64,000 nt of DNA from Catenaria anguillulae PL171. Taxonomy: Eukaryota; Blastocladiomycota; Blastocladiomycetes; Blastocladiales; Catenariaceae. Shown piece after piece: positions 9,894 through 22,627 of the stretch; the stretch's first letter is position 1; every line of letters starts with the position of its first letter. The stretch is taken from positions 620,001-684,000 of the forward strand of contig MCFL01000003.1 in the NCBI GenBank assembly GCA_002102555.1, given 5' to 3'. Both the position numbers and the translations under genes were made by a program. The notes under the pieces are model-generated. The model made no database searches, was not told where the DNA came from, and was given only the letters and a program-made list of their open reading frames with translations.

Positions 9894-12800
9894 TTAGGCT
9901 GCTGGGAACTGCTCAAGCTGTAAAGTCGAACGAAACGCAAGGGTGAGTTCCGAATTCTGCCATAAAATTCGCAAACTAGCCGGAGGGAAACGTACATCCA
10001 GGGTCAACACACTTGACGTATTCTGATCATTGTCACGATGCACGCCAACTAACGCTTGCGCACGCTCGTAGAACGAGTTCTTGAGTGAAATGACCACAAA
10101 CTGGACCCGATCCACCGCGGCCTCAGTTTCGCCGTCCTTGCCGTCCTGTTTGCCCAACCCTGCTTGCACCACATACCGCGCGACCTTGGCCACGTTGGCA
10201 TTATCGAGGGCAGCATCAACTTCATCCAAAACAAAGAAGGGCGACGGCCGGTACGAGTTGATGGCAAACAAGAGCGCGAGCGCAGCGACCGTTTTCTCAC
10301 CACCGGACAACTGCTCCATGTCCCGGAACCGCTTCATGGGTGGCATGGCGTGATACTTGATGCCCGAAGAGAATGGGTCTTCCTCCGACTCAAGCGACAA
10401 ATATGCTGTCCCGCCCAATGGGAAGTTGCGCGACATGGTCAAGTCCTTGTACACCTTGTCAATGCACCCGGAAATGTGCTGGAAAGCGTCCATGAACCGT
10501 GTATACCGCTCGGCCCGGACCGACTCGAACGCATCCTTGGCGTGCTTGGCCGCACGTCGCACAGCGTCAAACTCCTTCTCAGTCTGCTTGGCCTTTGTCG
10601 TGACGCCAGACATCTTGTCCAGCGCGCGCCGGTTGGGTGCCATGCGATCCAGGTCGGCGGCAATCTCGTTGAGCCGCGCGTTAAACTGCTGCTCCATGTG
10701 GTCAGACCCGTCGGCTTGCAATTCTGGATCCAAGCCCGAGTAGTCGATTTCGATCCCTTGACTTACCTCCTGTGACTCGGCAAGCGACACATCGGGCGCC
10801 AGACTGGCCATGGACCCCGCCGTCAACCGAATAGGAATGCCCTCCACACGCGCGCGCCGCAACATGGTCACACGCTGGTGATGCAGCTGGACTCTTGAAT
10901 CGAAATGCTCTGCCAGCGCCCGATCCATGGCTTCGAGCTCCTTGCGCACCTCGGCCAGCTGACGCTTCGCCAGGCCGTGTGCCGCGGCCTTTTCGTCTCG
11001 TACCTTCTTGTGCCCATCCAACTCTTGCCTCATCTCGTCCATCTCGGCCTGAATTCCGGCAATCACCTCCTGGACCTGCTCCATCTTGTGCTCGGCCTCG
11101 ACAATGGCCTTTTCTTGCTTTGCCACGTCGTCTTCGAGCGACTGGAGCCGAGTCTGCATTTGGGCAAGCTGCTCGCGTTCAAACACGAGCGTCGACTCGA
11201 CATTGGCGCGCTGCTTTTCCACATCCTGCAACTCGCGGGCCTCGGCAGCCGCCGACTCGATCACAATGCGCTCAAACTCGTCGACGGCACCGACGCCCGC
11301 ACGTGCGCAGAAATCGGCAAACGTTGCTTGCTTAATCTCGTCCAACCGTGCTTCCAAATCCTCAACGTGGGCATCGCCCATTTCCTCTTGCAACTCGTCA
11401 ATGGTGCGCTCGGCCGTCACTCGCTCCTTCTCCAACGCGGCCACCTGCGTTTCGAGTGCCTCGACCTTGGCCTGCAGCCCATTGGCCAAGTTGGTCAAGT
11501 ATTCGACCTGCCCGGCAATCGTGACCCTGCGCTCCTCTGGCCGCTCGCGGTCTGCGGCCTTTCGCTTTTCGGCATTCACCTCCAGCAGCTGTGCGCGAAT
11601 GTTGTTGAGCCTGGTCTGCAAGTCGTCCATCTCCTGCTCGTCCCACCGACTCGCCCTCTGCTGCTGCTGCGCGCGCCCGCCATCACTGCTGCCACTCATG
11701 CCACCGCCCTTTTGAATGGTGATCCCGTCCAGCGTCACACACTTGACGCGCGTGTCGCGCTCGTAGCAAATGTGCCGCGCCACATCCATGGACTCGGCCA
11801 CAAGCGCCGTTCCGCACGCATACTCGACCGCGGGCGCAACGTCCTTGGAGTACTCGATCAAGTCGCGCGCGGGTCGTGCGTGCGCAAACATGCGCAGAGC
11901 TTGCGGAATTTCCTTGGTCACGAGCTCGGCCAGCGGTAAAAACTGTGCATGCCCCTTGCGGTTCTCGCGCATGTACCGGATGCACTCGATGGCCGTGGCT
12001 TGGTTGTCTGTCACAATGGCGTCAAGGTGCCGGCCCAGCACGTTGCCCACGGCCACCTCGTACTTTTTCTGCGCGGGTTTGCACACTTGCGCGAGCGTGC
12101 CATGGACCGTGTTGGGGAACATGGCCTTGAGCTCGGCCACCAGTTCGGCATGTGCGCGCTCGCGCTGCGTAGCGCGCCGGTCGGCCGTGTATTCCATGAG
12201 CTTGCTCGACACGTCGGCAAAGGACTCGTTGAGTTGGACTTCGCGCGCGCGCAGGGCCGCGGCACGTGATGCTGATTGCGCAATTTCCGTGTCAATGTCG
12301 GCCAGCTTGGCGTGCATGAGCTCCAAATTGTCACGCGCATTGCTCAATTTCGACTTTGCCGCGTCCAGCTCGGTCTGCACCTGTACCCGCGACCGCTCGG
12401 CTGCATCGCGTTTGGACTCTGCGGCCTTGATGCGATCGCCCCGCGTTTTTGTGCCGAGCCTGGCCGAATCCAGCTCTTGCTGCACGGGCGCCGCGGCCAC
12501 GAGGTACTCGGACTGCATGCGGTGGTACTCGTCAGTAAACGCCTCGAGCGCCTCGCGCTGGCGCTTGGCGTTGGCAATCTTTGTTTCGACCTTGCGCTTT
12601 GCCTGATCGAGCGCCTTGATTTGCTTTTCAAGATGCTCAACACCCTCGGCGTGCTTTTCCACATCAGCCGCCACCTTGTTGCGCGTTACACTAAGGCGGT
12701 CACGCCGACCTTCGGCGTGCGTGCGCGACTGTTGCAGCTGAGCCACCTGCGGCGCTCGATCGGCAATCTCCTTGTCCTTTGCCGCGACCTTGCGTTCGGC

Positions 12801-13770
12801 ACGCGTCACATCGCGCGTGGCGGCCGCCACGGCCTGCTTTGCGGCGGCCAATTTGCGGTCGGCGGCCGCCTCGAGTTCGGCCAGTTCGGCCCTTGTCCCC
12901 TGCGCATTGTTTGTCGACTCTTCCACCCGCTCCAAGTCGCGCTCCACGTGAAACAGCCGCCAAAGAGTGTGGTCAAGGATGAGCTGGCTGCGCTCCACCT
13001 CGAGCGCATCAAACTTGTCCGCCTCGTCCTTTTGCTCGCGGTACTGCTTGAGCTCGGCCTGCACGGTTTTGCGCTTCTGGTACATGGACGCTGAGTTCTC
13101 GAGCTGCTTGTCCATGGCATCCTTGAGCGTGTCGTACTGGGGCTTGAGCTCGAGTGACCCAGAGACTTGTTCGATGAGACGGGTCAGATCCTTGGGATTT
13201 TGTGAGGCAACGGCTTCAACGTCACCTTGAAACACGAGAAAGTTGCGGGCTTTGACGAGGATGTTTTCGCGCTCGAGGAGGGAGATGTAGGGCTCGCGCT
13301 TTGACGGGCGCGAGTTGATGCGGTAGTCGGATGAGCCGTCGGCGGCGATTCTGATGGTCAAAAAACATGTGTCAGCACAAAAAAGGCAAGATCGTCCGAA
13401 GTAAGGAATTGCCAACAAAAAAAAAAGAAACAATAGGAACATACGTGCGAGTAAAGACTGTTCTCCGGCCCTGATCATCCTCGTACACTGCCGACACGGA
13501 CGCCGACGTTGCGCTCTCGGTTTCGCCCGTGGCGTCGGGCGTGCCTTGTTCGTCAACAAGGGCTCGGCCGCGGTAAATGAGCTCCTTGAGGTTGGTGGAG
13601 CGCAAGTGTGCCGACTGGACGCCGAGCACAAAGGAGATGGCGTCCATGAGATTGGACTTGCCAGAGCCATTGGGCCCAATGACGGCGGTAAAGTCCTTGA
13701 AAGGCCCAATGACGTGGTGTCCGCGATAGGACTTGAAGTTTGTGACTTCGAGTTGGACGAGGCGGCCCAT
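9894..13770 (-). CDS. SMC1: SMC1, cohesin core ATPase subunit
   Basis: Cohesin ATPase that pairs with SMC3 to hold sister chromatids. Exons 13770-13445, 13350-9996 and 9917-9894 (introns GTATGT...TCAG of 94 bp and GTACGT...ACAG of 78 bp) give 1234 residues, the usual length. The start MGRLVQLEVTNFKSYRG is canonical; Walker A GPNGSGKSN lies at residues 32-40, two long coiled coils flank a hinge around 500-650, the ABC signature LSGGEK is near 1123 and Walker B FFVLDEVDAALDN near 1151. The last exon encodes just LEQFPAA and the stop, completing the family C-terminus LTLDLxQYP. No frame breaks occur over 3.7 kb. The promoter is shared with the divergent TSNAXIP1-like gene. Confidence 0.96.
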
Positions 13771-14109
13771 TGTTGGTGGATATGAGGGGTGCTTGATCAA
13801 TCAACCGATGCAAGTTGGGAGGTGCGAGACGCCTCCGTGTTGGGTAGGATGAGTCACTGGTTGATGGCGGTGAATTGCTTGCAAAATGACACGCATAGGG
13901 CGCAATACATGGAGAATGCTGCGAGTTACGACATCGGTACGATATACATGCGCCTGTTGCCAGAAAACCCACCAACGATCGGATGGACGATGGGGAAAGG
14001 TTCATTCGATCATTGAGAAATGAGAAAGGGCGATGGATGGATCGGCGGCCCTCAGCTCGTCCGTGAACTGCTTTGAACAACGCGTCTGCAACCGCCAACT
14101 TGAATTGCT
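13771..14109. promoter_or_regulatory. Bidirectional promoter region SMC1 / TSNAXIP1-like
   Basis: 339 bp between two divergent start codons. No gene-like frame; it must carry both promoters. No specific element could be recognised. Confidence 0.4.
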
Positions 14110-17100
14110 ATGATAGGATTCCCATACATACGAATACCCAAAATCCCCATCGCCGTCATGTCACCCGCACCATTAGCATCAACCTCCGCGACCGCTGCTG
14201 CCAGCCATGCATCCGCCATTGCAGTCAACACCACCGCGGGCGGTCCCGCCACTTCCAAACTGCCCACGCGCTCGGTCCTCGCCCTCGAAGTCTCCCTTCG
14301 TGAGCGCCTGTCCACCTCGCCCGCATCCCCACACGATGCCCGCGTCCGCGCCTGCCTCGACACGCTCACGCACATCCAAAACTACGCGCCGACGCTCGCC
14401 CCTATGCTGAAAACCGTGACTGCCGAGCTCGAACACGCCATCTACTCTGACCAGCTCACCATGGACCCAACGCTGTCTGCCGAAATGGACCGCGTCACCT
14501 CGCTCGACCGCATCCCTTGGTTCACGCTCGTGTCGCGCTTGGGCGACATGCGTCGCGAGGAACTTTCAGAGACACGCGACGTACTTGCCGACTTGCAGCA
14601 CAAGCTCAAGGTGCGCGAGCGCGACGTGAGCTTGTTGCAAAAGCGCGTGATTGCCGCAAAGCAAGAGATTCAGGCCAGGGACGAGCGTGTGGCCGAGTTG
14701 GAGACGCAGGTTGCTGAAATGCATGCACAGCTCGCTCGCAAGAACGCCGAAATGGACGATATTCACCGGTCCTACAAGGAAAAGCTGGATCAGGCGGCGC
14801 ATGAGCGCGATAGTGTCGAGGTACAATTGACGCAGGCAAACAATACGATCGAGCGGCTCAGTGTGTTCAAGACAACCAAGGATGCTGCCGACGACCAAAT
14901 GTCGGCACGTATATGGATCACAGAGAAGCGCGAGCTCGTTGTACCGGACCCGTTGCGTGTCACAGAACTATCGATTCGCGAGGTCGAGACACTGCAAAAG
15001 CAGCTGTACGATATTCTCAACTGCCACCTCGACGATCTCGAGGCCAGCCTTCTTCAGCTGCGCAAGAAGCGCGAAATCTTGGGTGCATCGGGCAGGGAAG
15101 AAGACAAGCTCGAGCTCGACCAGATCATGTCGGAATTCTCTGCTGCCATGGCTCAGCTCGACGCAGAGCAACGGCTTCTCGGTGAGCACAAGCGCGGGCT
15201 CCAGGCTGCCGTGGCAAAGTACCGCGAGGCCGCCGAATGTGTGGAATGGACCAAATTTGCGCACGAGACGCAACGCAAGTACGCCATTGCACTGCTGTTT
15301 TCGAGCGACGGCGGGGTCACTTTCAAGCCCCACAAGTGTGTGCCCTACTGCGCACGTTGTGGCGAGCGGGTCATGGTGTGTCCGCACATGCCTGCGCCGG
15401 GCGTGACGGAGGTGGGAGGAAATGCCACGGCCGCGGTCAAGGCAGCGGCGGCATTGGGATGGTCGTGGACCGTACCACTGCCGCCAAACACCACCCATGT
15501 GCAGTTTCGGAGGCCCAACTTGTTGATTTCGATTCCAGCCAAGATTGTAATTAACGATAGCTTTGCGATTAATGAGGACGAGCACGATGATTTCGTGGAA
15601 ATGAAGCTGCATCGGGCTTCAAGGTACTTCAAGGTCATTTGGCATTACACCTTGTACGTTCATGTCAATCTCATCATTTTTTTTTTCATCCGTCATGCGG
15701 AGCTGACTTGAGCTATAGCAACAAGCGCGGAGTCAAACGGCCCATTCTGCCTCGTGTGTACACACTTGACAAGCTGAGTCGACTCATGTCGGACGTTTAC
15801 GAAGCAAGGTGGACGTACGAATCCGAGTCGCTCGTAAACACGAGTAGCTTCCTGGTACACATCATTCTGCATCTGCCACTCAGGTCATTCATTCGTCGTA
15901 TTGACCTCGTTTTGACTACGCAGGACTTTTTTTTTGATTTCATGTTTCAGCGATTCCAAGTTCCGTTGGTTGCCCATCGTGTCATTTTTGAGGTGCTGGC
16001 AGCCCTTGAGCACCACCAAGAAACCAATGCAGTACATACTTTTGCTCTTCTCTCTCGAAGCATCTCGATTCGGATCCACTTAATTCACACTCATCCTATA
16101 GAACATCCACCTCTTTGTCCGCCACCTCGCCGGCTCCGACTCGGTTGTCTGGAAATACTTCCGCCTGGTTGCCTTCTACATTGCCCTTCTTGACCCACTC
16201 GACGTCATCAAGTACCGCCGCCTCCTGCACACCTTATACCCAGCGCGCTCAGACGCGCTTTACGAACAACTCGAGCTCGAGCAGCAAGGTTACTCGTCGT
16301 CGTCGGCCAAACAACTCACATGCGAATCGGTCCGCGAGCAAATCAAATCCATGCTGCGGCGGCGCATGGAGCCCAACCTGCGTGGCTTTCACCGCGTGCT
16401 CGCAAAGTACGATGTCCAGGGCAACCTGACTCTTGGCAAGCAGGCGTTTGTGGACGCGCTCGGAGAGGCGCTGCCCCATACCGATCGCGAGCTGGCCGGG
16501 CAGCAGTACGAGATTGCAGAAAAGGATTTTGGTGGCGCGGATAAGGTGAGTGTGGAGCGGTGTGCGCAAATCGCGGCTTACTGCTATGTGTACCAGTGCA
16601 ATGCGGCCGGATGGGGGCTCGGCATGCAGGGCCAAGGTCAGGCTCAGTCGGGTGGTGGGGATGGCGCCGGATCGCTGCCCATGTCGCGGCTGGGCACACA
16701 ATCGGCATTTGGGTCGGTGGCGGATAGTCTCGGGTCTGTCTCGGCGCTGCCAAACATCAATGCAAACTCGCGACCGTCCAATGTGCGCGCGGGCGGCCGG
16801 CCGCGCGGAATGCCCATGGTATGGCATTTGCAGGACGAGCTCGGCGTCAACGCCAAACTTGAGCCCGATGAGGTGGACAACAGCGACGTTAGGCGCATTG
16901 AGAAGGTACTACTGGCATTTACAAGTGGCGGACATGAGGCCGCCGGCGTGATTAGCAAGGTCCAGGAGATGATTCAGAAGGGGAGCGCAGCAGCGGCGGC
17001 ATCAGCGGCGGCATCAGCGGCGGCCGAGTCAAAGAGTCAGCAGCTGGCGAGTCGTACGCTGGCCGGATTTGCTGAGGGGAGTGAGGATGGGAGCGGGTCG

Positions 17101-17202
17101 GAGGCAGACAATGACGACAATGACGATGCGAGTGAGACGGAGCAGCCAAGCGCGATTCGAAAAAGCGGGACTGTGGACGCCGGTGGGATGGTGGCGGTGT
17201 AA
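14110..17202 (+). CDS. TSNAXIP1-like ciliary coiled-coil protein
   Basis: Homologue of translin-associated factor X-interacting protein 1, a protein kept mainly in ciliated organisms. Exons 14110-15653, 15719-15854, 15924-16031 and 16102-17202, with introns of 65, 69 and 70 bp starting GTAC, close in phase. The N-terminal third has HIQNYAPTLAPMLKTVTAEL, comparable with the YKPLLSxIKxxYE segment of human TSNAXIP1, then a long coiled coil. Exon 3 reads DFFFDFMFQRFQVPLVAH after a Leu, very like FPDFFFNFLEHRFGP of the human protein, followed by HLFVRHLAGSDS and an EF-hand-like segment NLTLGKQAFVDALGEALP. The tail is Ala- and acid-rich. A second Met at 14158 is an equally possible start. Role in the flagellum is inferred from the family. 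Confidence 0.75.
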
Positions 17203-17497
17203 ATTTTCGACAAGAATGACTCATGTGATGTCTGGATGGTACTCGCTCATTCGTTCCAATAGACTTTTAATGGAATCTGCGTCGTCATTTCCTCACAATA
17301 TTTACTTGCAATGAAAGCATGTTCCCACACCCATCCCTGTCACTGTCGATCCGTCTCGTCGGTCTCGATTCGATGCACTCCACCGGAAGCGCAAGGCCGC
17401 AAAACGCATTTATCCTAATCGCACTCGTCCATTGCTGAATAAATAACATGCCCTTTCAAACCCATGCTTCAAGTGACGGCATTGTATATGACTCGGA

Positions 17498-20388
17498 ATG
17501 GGCACATCACTCTGCATCATTCAACGCGCAGCTGCAGATTCACAGACAATCATGCCCTTGATTGCTCCGCCCGATCAAGCACTTGAAGCCAGGCCGTCGC
17601 GCTTTCCCCCGTCATCACCGCCACCAGCGCCGTCGACTACATCAAGCTGGATCAATGCAGTGTGGAAGCGACGACACGACCTTGCCGCCGTGACCGTTGC
17701 GGCCGCCGTATTCCTGGTCGGGTTGGGTAGTTTCTGTTGCCGCCTTCAGTCATCATCACTGCTGAATGACATTGACCGTGCGCGCAGCGCCATGCCACTT
17801 CTCTTTACCGTCTCATGACAGGTATCTCGCTTGCCTTGTTTTTCTGGTCTCGGACCACTCTGCGTGAATACTACCTGGGCAACCTACAACGCGACTGCCA
17901 CGCCTTTGCCGACCAGCTGAGTCTTGATTTGACAACACGATACGGCACCCAGCTCCGGGACATCATTGGCTACATATACACGCTGTCCGACCTCAATGTT
18001 GGTTCGTTGTCAAGCATCCTCCTCAACAAGGAGTTTCCCACTCATCGGCGCGAGCCCTCAATGACTGAATCGTGACTTTTTGTGTTGGGGTTGAATATCC
18101 AGCGATTGCAGAAAAGTACATTAAACCGGCGTCCTCAGCCATCCCGGAATGCGACGCCATTGGAATTTATCCCATCTTGTCAAGGGATCAGGTTCCCTTG
18201 TTTCAGTCACGCTACAACTTGACCGTGATCGAGCCGGACGATGCGCTTCTCCACATGGGAAACGTTATGCCAGTCACGATTCGGTACGCATTCTGCAGCT
18301 TTCAAGTTTATGACTCTTGTCAAAGCCGAGGGCGTAGTCGCTGACCACATTCTTGATATCAGTGTTGATCTTCCACCAATGGCTAATGGCTACTCCTTGC
18401 CTCTTGGGTTCAACAATATCCTTGTTCCGGAATCAGCTCTGGCAGCTCGTATCAGTCTCAATACCAATGAGCCCGTTCTCGTTCTGACAGATCCAAGGGC
18501 ACCCAGCCGCATCCTCCCTCCAAGCGAGCGGCTCTTTCTCACGCAATCAATCGACAAGGTTCCAATTCCCGACTTTGCAACCTGGAACATTCAAATGCTG
18601 ATTGCCACTCGGCCGGCGCTCAACCGAACCATGTCGCCCGATCGAGTTAGAAACATGTGCGTCGAGGTCGTGGACAATATATTTGATCTTCTACTCTTCC
18701 GACATCTCCCCGCTGGTCAAGGCCGGATCTCTACCTCAACAGACGATGCGGTCTCGCTTCCGGTGCAAGCATTCGACCGTAAATTCACTGTTCGGTGCAC
18801 AGGCTTCGCGTCATCATACAATTCGCCGTGGCACCTCGTCATGCTTTGGATACTGCTCCTGACATTTTTTGCTATTGCCGAAGGCATACGGCGTGCCACA
18901 AGCCAAGCACTCAAGGCAAGGTGGCTGGCGGGCCAGATGGGCCAGCATGAAGCCATGGTTCATCGGCTGCTCAAATACTCACAAACCATTGTGCATGCGA
19001 TGCCTGATCCACTGCTTGTGCTCGACCCGGAGGGATATCTGGTCGGATCCAACCAGGCGGCGTTTTCTCAGTTTGGATTGGCTAGCATATTGCAGCTTTT
19101 GCAAGCACGCGGCCAAGACCAGCTTCACATTGTGGACGTGCTTCAATTCACACCGGTTGGATTGGAAGAGGGTTATCCAACTGACACTGAGTCGATTTCT
19201 TTGCGGTTGAATGCTCGTCGCTCGTCAAGCACACTTCTTCAGTTGCTCGCCCCTGGCGTGCATGTACTAGGCTGGGTATCGATGGACCCGAGCGGCTCGG
19301 ATACCACATCCGAATTTGTGGCAGAGGCCGTTGTTTCCCATCCTCTTGGCGTATCACCGCCGAGTCAAGCTGCCGCCGCACAATACTACGTCGGCGCGCT
19401 CCATAATCGACACGGTGACTCCTATCGTACAGCCCATGCGACATTGAGTCGGCGCCGCGCTTCCAACTTCAACCAAGTACTCGTCATTCACGACGTGACC
19501 AATTATTCCGTGACCTGTGGGCATCGTCAAGTCTCGGCAGGCAAGGCCCTCGCGACGCATTCCACATTGTTGCACCTGTTCCGCTGTATGCTCCATGAGC
19601 TCGCGGACCCTTTGCAAGCTATTTGCAACGCTACACCTCAAAATCCTTCCAACAGCCAATGGCAGCAACATCGGACAAAAGCCTGCGACGAACTTGCTCA
19701 GCGTGCAATTGCGATTCTCTCCAACTTGCAAACGCTTCTCCTTCACGATCAGACTGACCACGCCTCTTGGACACCAACGATTCCGCCCGCACTTGCTGTA
19801 TTCCAGTCGGCCACCCCAACGCTTCTCATTCTTCGATCCATTCATGCCATTGAACCCGTCTTGGCTGAACGGCAAATCCAATTGTCTCCCATCACATGCC
19901 GCTGCGATATCACAATCTCGGGGCCGATTTCAGAAGCGCTACCCGGTATCATTGACAAGCTCGTTCAAATCGCCGTCTATGCAACAGAGCGAAGCGGCAT
20001 CGCTCACATGGAGCTCGTGGTGGATCCAAACGCACATTTGTTGCGAGTCCGATGCCGTGGATGTATTCGTGTTCCCACTCTTTCGTCAGCGGGTCACATT
20101 CGCCAAACGGCGTCGCCCGTCATGTCGCCGGGTGCTGCCGTGTTGGAACCTGTAGAATCTTTGGAACTCGCCATTGTTTGCGTGGCGAGTGCTGCTCTTG
20201 AATCCATGGTCGAGCCGTTTCATTTGGCCCCTCAAGGGTGCAAGATCAAGACTCCTGTGGGATTGTGCTGGTCGACTTCGGGATGCCGTCGCCGGCCGGC
20301 CAACGTGGTTGGCGTGTCCGATAAGACACACGGAGGTTTTGATTTCTTGCTGCCATTGTATGATTGTATATTCTCGGATGGGCATTGA
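17498..20388 (+). CDS. Membrane sensor resembling a degenerate histidine kinase
   Basis: Exons 17498-17726, 17822-18001, 18103-18283 and 18363-20388 join in phase to 871 residues. A first membrane helix (LAAVTVAAAVFLVGLGISLALFF once spliced, residues ~62-86) precedes a ~270-residue CHASE-like extracytoplasmic sensor region (FADQLSLDL...), then a second helix WHLVMLWILLLTFFAIAE. A PAS-like domain follows (AMPDPLLVLDPEGYLVGSNQ), then MLHELADPLQAICN, which matches the HisKA H-box pattern HELxxPL with a candidate phospho-His near residue 606. The ATPase region is degenerate: the expected N-box Asn is absent in IIDKLVQIAVYATERSG and no G1/G2 Gly motifs are evident. No receiver domain follows. It may sense a ligand without autophosphorylating. 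The third acceptor could also be 18112. Confidence 0.55.
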
Positions 20389-20599
20389 TATGTACATTGT
20401 GTGCGTAACTCATGTATTCCTGGTGTATGCGCCTTATTATATCTTTCGGCCCATCATGTCAGTCCTTGGCTCCGCAGCGGTAGAATTTGCCTCCATCCAG
20501 ACCAGACAAACCAGACCGCCACTTTTGAATCGCAAATTCATGATGACGATACCCTTCGCCACTCATCCCAGCAAGTGAGCTGCCTGCGTGTCTCACGAC

Positions 20600-20648
20600 G
20601 ATGGATCCAGACAAGCAACGTGCAATGGATCCAGACAAGCAACGTGCA
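20600..20648 (+). repeat. Tandem 24-bp repeat, two perfect units
   Basis: The unit ATGGATCCAGACAAGCAACG + TGCA occurs twice head to tail, followed by another ATG. Each unit keeps the frame and would encode MDPDKQRA. Confidence 0.9.
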
Positions 20649-21017
20649 ATGAGCCCCGCCCTGGTGCGTGAAAGAGAGACGGCCCCGTCATTGAAACGCC
20701 CGAGTTCGAGGCCTCACAGTCTGATAGGTAAACCGCATGGCGAGCCGTCGGCTGGGAGAGCCGCGTCGCAGCTGCCGTTCAGTGTCGACACAGCACGCAA
20801 GCTTCAGAGCGCTGAAGCAACTGCTGGTCAAAGTCGGCGCGACGAAGGGAATTTCCTCTGCAGGTGTTTAAATTTGCCTCGCCACAAAGCAAAATGTACT
20901 GGCCCTATCATTCCGGATCAGGTCTACTCTCGGCTAGCGCAATGATTGAGATCGAGAGCTTAACTTGGACGGTCACATATATACTTGTTTAGGGACAATG
21001 CCTGTAAAAGTACATCA

Positions 21018-21033
21018 CGGCACGATCGTGCCG
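21018..21033. repeat. 16-bp perfect palindrome
   Basis: CGGCACGATCGTGCCG is its own reverse complement with no spacer. It could be a dimer-binding site or chance; nothing nearby indicates which. Confidence 0.5.
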
Positions 21034-22627
21034 ATATCTGATTTAATGGCAGAACAGACTAGAGTGTCATTTCGAGAAGCTACCAGAGTTGGTCGGGGGG
21101 CTAATAATATGTACACTTTGGCGTGATCGGTTGTAAATCCGGCAATCGCGGTGAGACACGTTTCGATAACCCCCGTTGTCTCACAAATCAAGCTTGGGGT
21201 TGGCGTGGAGCTAGCTAGCTCGGTATGTGCGCCACATGGGATGGCAAATAGGCATCATGATACGCCGGAAGAATCTCACGTCACGACGATTGGAAATCAG
21301 ATGGTAACTCGTTGGATGTATGACCAGCCAGTCTTCATTCTTTGTGCTCAAGGATCGAGGAGCCGTGAAATCATTGACATTCTCCAGCTCTGCATTCACA
21401 GACCAATTGACAGTCCTGGAGCGATCGGTCGAGAATGGTGGAACGCTTGCTTTGCTGGCCTGCCCCGATTTCCCACCTTTATCCAAGTGCCATCAGGAGT
21501 AATGTTTTTTCAGGCTTATACTTATCAGCTGTTGGGGATACCCCGACGTCGTGCAAGTGGGTTCTTCCAGAGCATTAAAATTGACAATGGCGTGCCTGGG
21601 CACGGTTTGGCGGATAAAGACTTTAAGTCTTGGGGTGAGACAGCGCATGCAGTGAGTGGGATCGATCAAGCAATCCATCGACCGAGGTCGAGATTGCGAT
21701 GACGGTCTGCATAGGTACCGGTCATGGATATAAAGGGAAAGGGTTCCCGTCAACCAGATATTGACTATGGCATCGCGCAACCCAGTACCACAAGCAAAAA
21801 CCTTTGCAATTCAACAGGTCCGTCCTCATTTGTTGTCGCCTCGCCTCTTATCCTCCGTCACGTACGCTCGTCCACACGCCCGACAGCGAGCTGTTTTGTT
21901 GTGCCTGCACGCAAAGCGATATTGGCTGTTTGCTGTGATACAACGCGGTCGATGCACACCGTTGCACCGGGCTTGGAGCGGGAATGGGCCGGGGTTTCGA
22001 GCACTTTCCCATTCAGGAAAGTGTTCCACCCCGCGCAACTTAGCGCGTTGGCTCCACTCCATTCCGTCCCCTGTCGCCTGCTCTTGCCACTTTCCTCATC
22101 TACTCGGTTCCAATTAAATTTGTGTTCTCCTCTGGCCCGTTGCCGCTGTTCCCATGTTTGAGCCACAGACACGTTCTTAGGCTCATTCTGTTTCTTTGTC
22201 GGCAACGGGCTGATCGCCCGTTTCTCATTTGTCATGTCCCTGCGTGGGTGACACCCTCTTTCCCTTTATCGCGGGCATCAGACCATCGCGCACCATCATG
22301 CCATCGCCACATCCAGTCCACATTTATCGCCTCTTCCGCCAGTCTTGTTCGCCGCGGCTCCTGTCATAAACTCCAGTCAAATCCCCATGCACCGCCAACA
22401 ATGCAACTCACTCGCTTTTGATGTTCCGCTGCTCGCTCGCTGCACAGAGCTCTTCACTGTCTTCCCATCTCGACCATCCCACCATGACTCCTCCCGTGAC
22501 CCGCACAACCGACTCGCCGCCGCCGGCCTCCATTCGCGCTACAAGCAACGGACACCCTTCCAAAATGTGATTACTCCGCTCAAGTCGCCCACGTTTTGCC
22601 CACCTCGACCTCGGCAAGCCACGCTTA

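Larger units (their letters stand above)
20389..22627. other. Long gene-poor region
   Basis: About 2.2 kb without a recognisable gene. It holds a perfect 24-bp tandem repeat (20600-20648), a 16-bp perfect palindrome (21018-21033) and a pyrimidine-rich leader before the siderophore synthetase. A 114-codon frame starting at 20601 reads through the tandem repeat (MDPDKQRAMDPDKQRAMSPA...) but has no similarity I can name. No tRNA was found. Confidence 0.45.

Noticed and set aside
14110-17202. TBC-domain GTPase activator
   Set aside because: First impression from the exon pattern, but no TBC motifs (IxxDxxR, YxQ) occur, while TSNAXIP1 blocks match in order.
20601-20945. 114-codon frame starting in the tandem repeat
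   Set aside because: No similarity, no splice or promoter support; listed only within the repeat.
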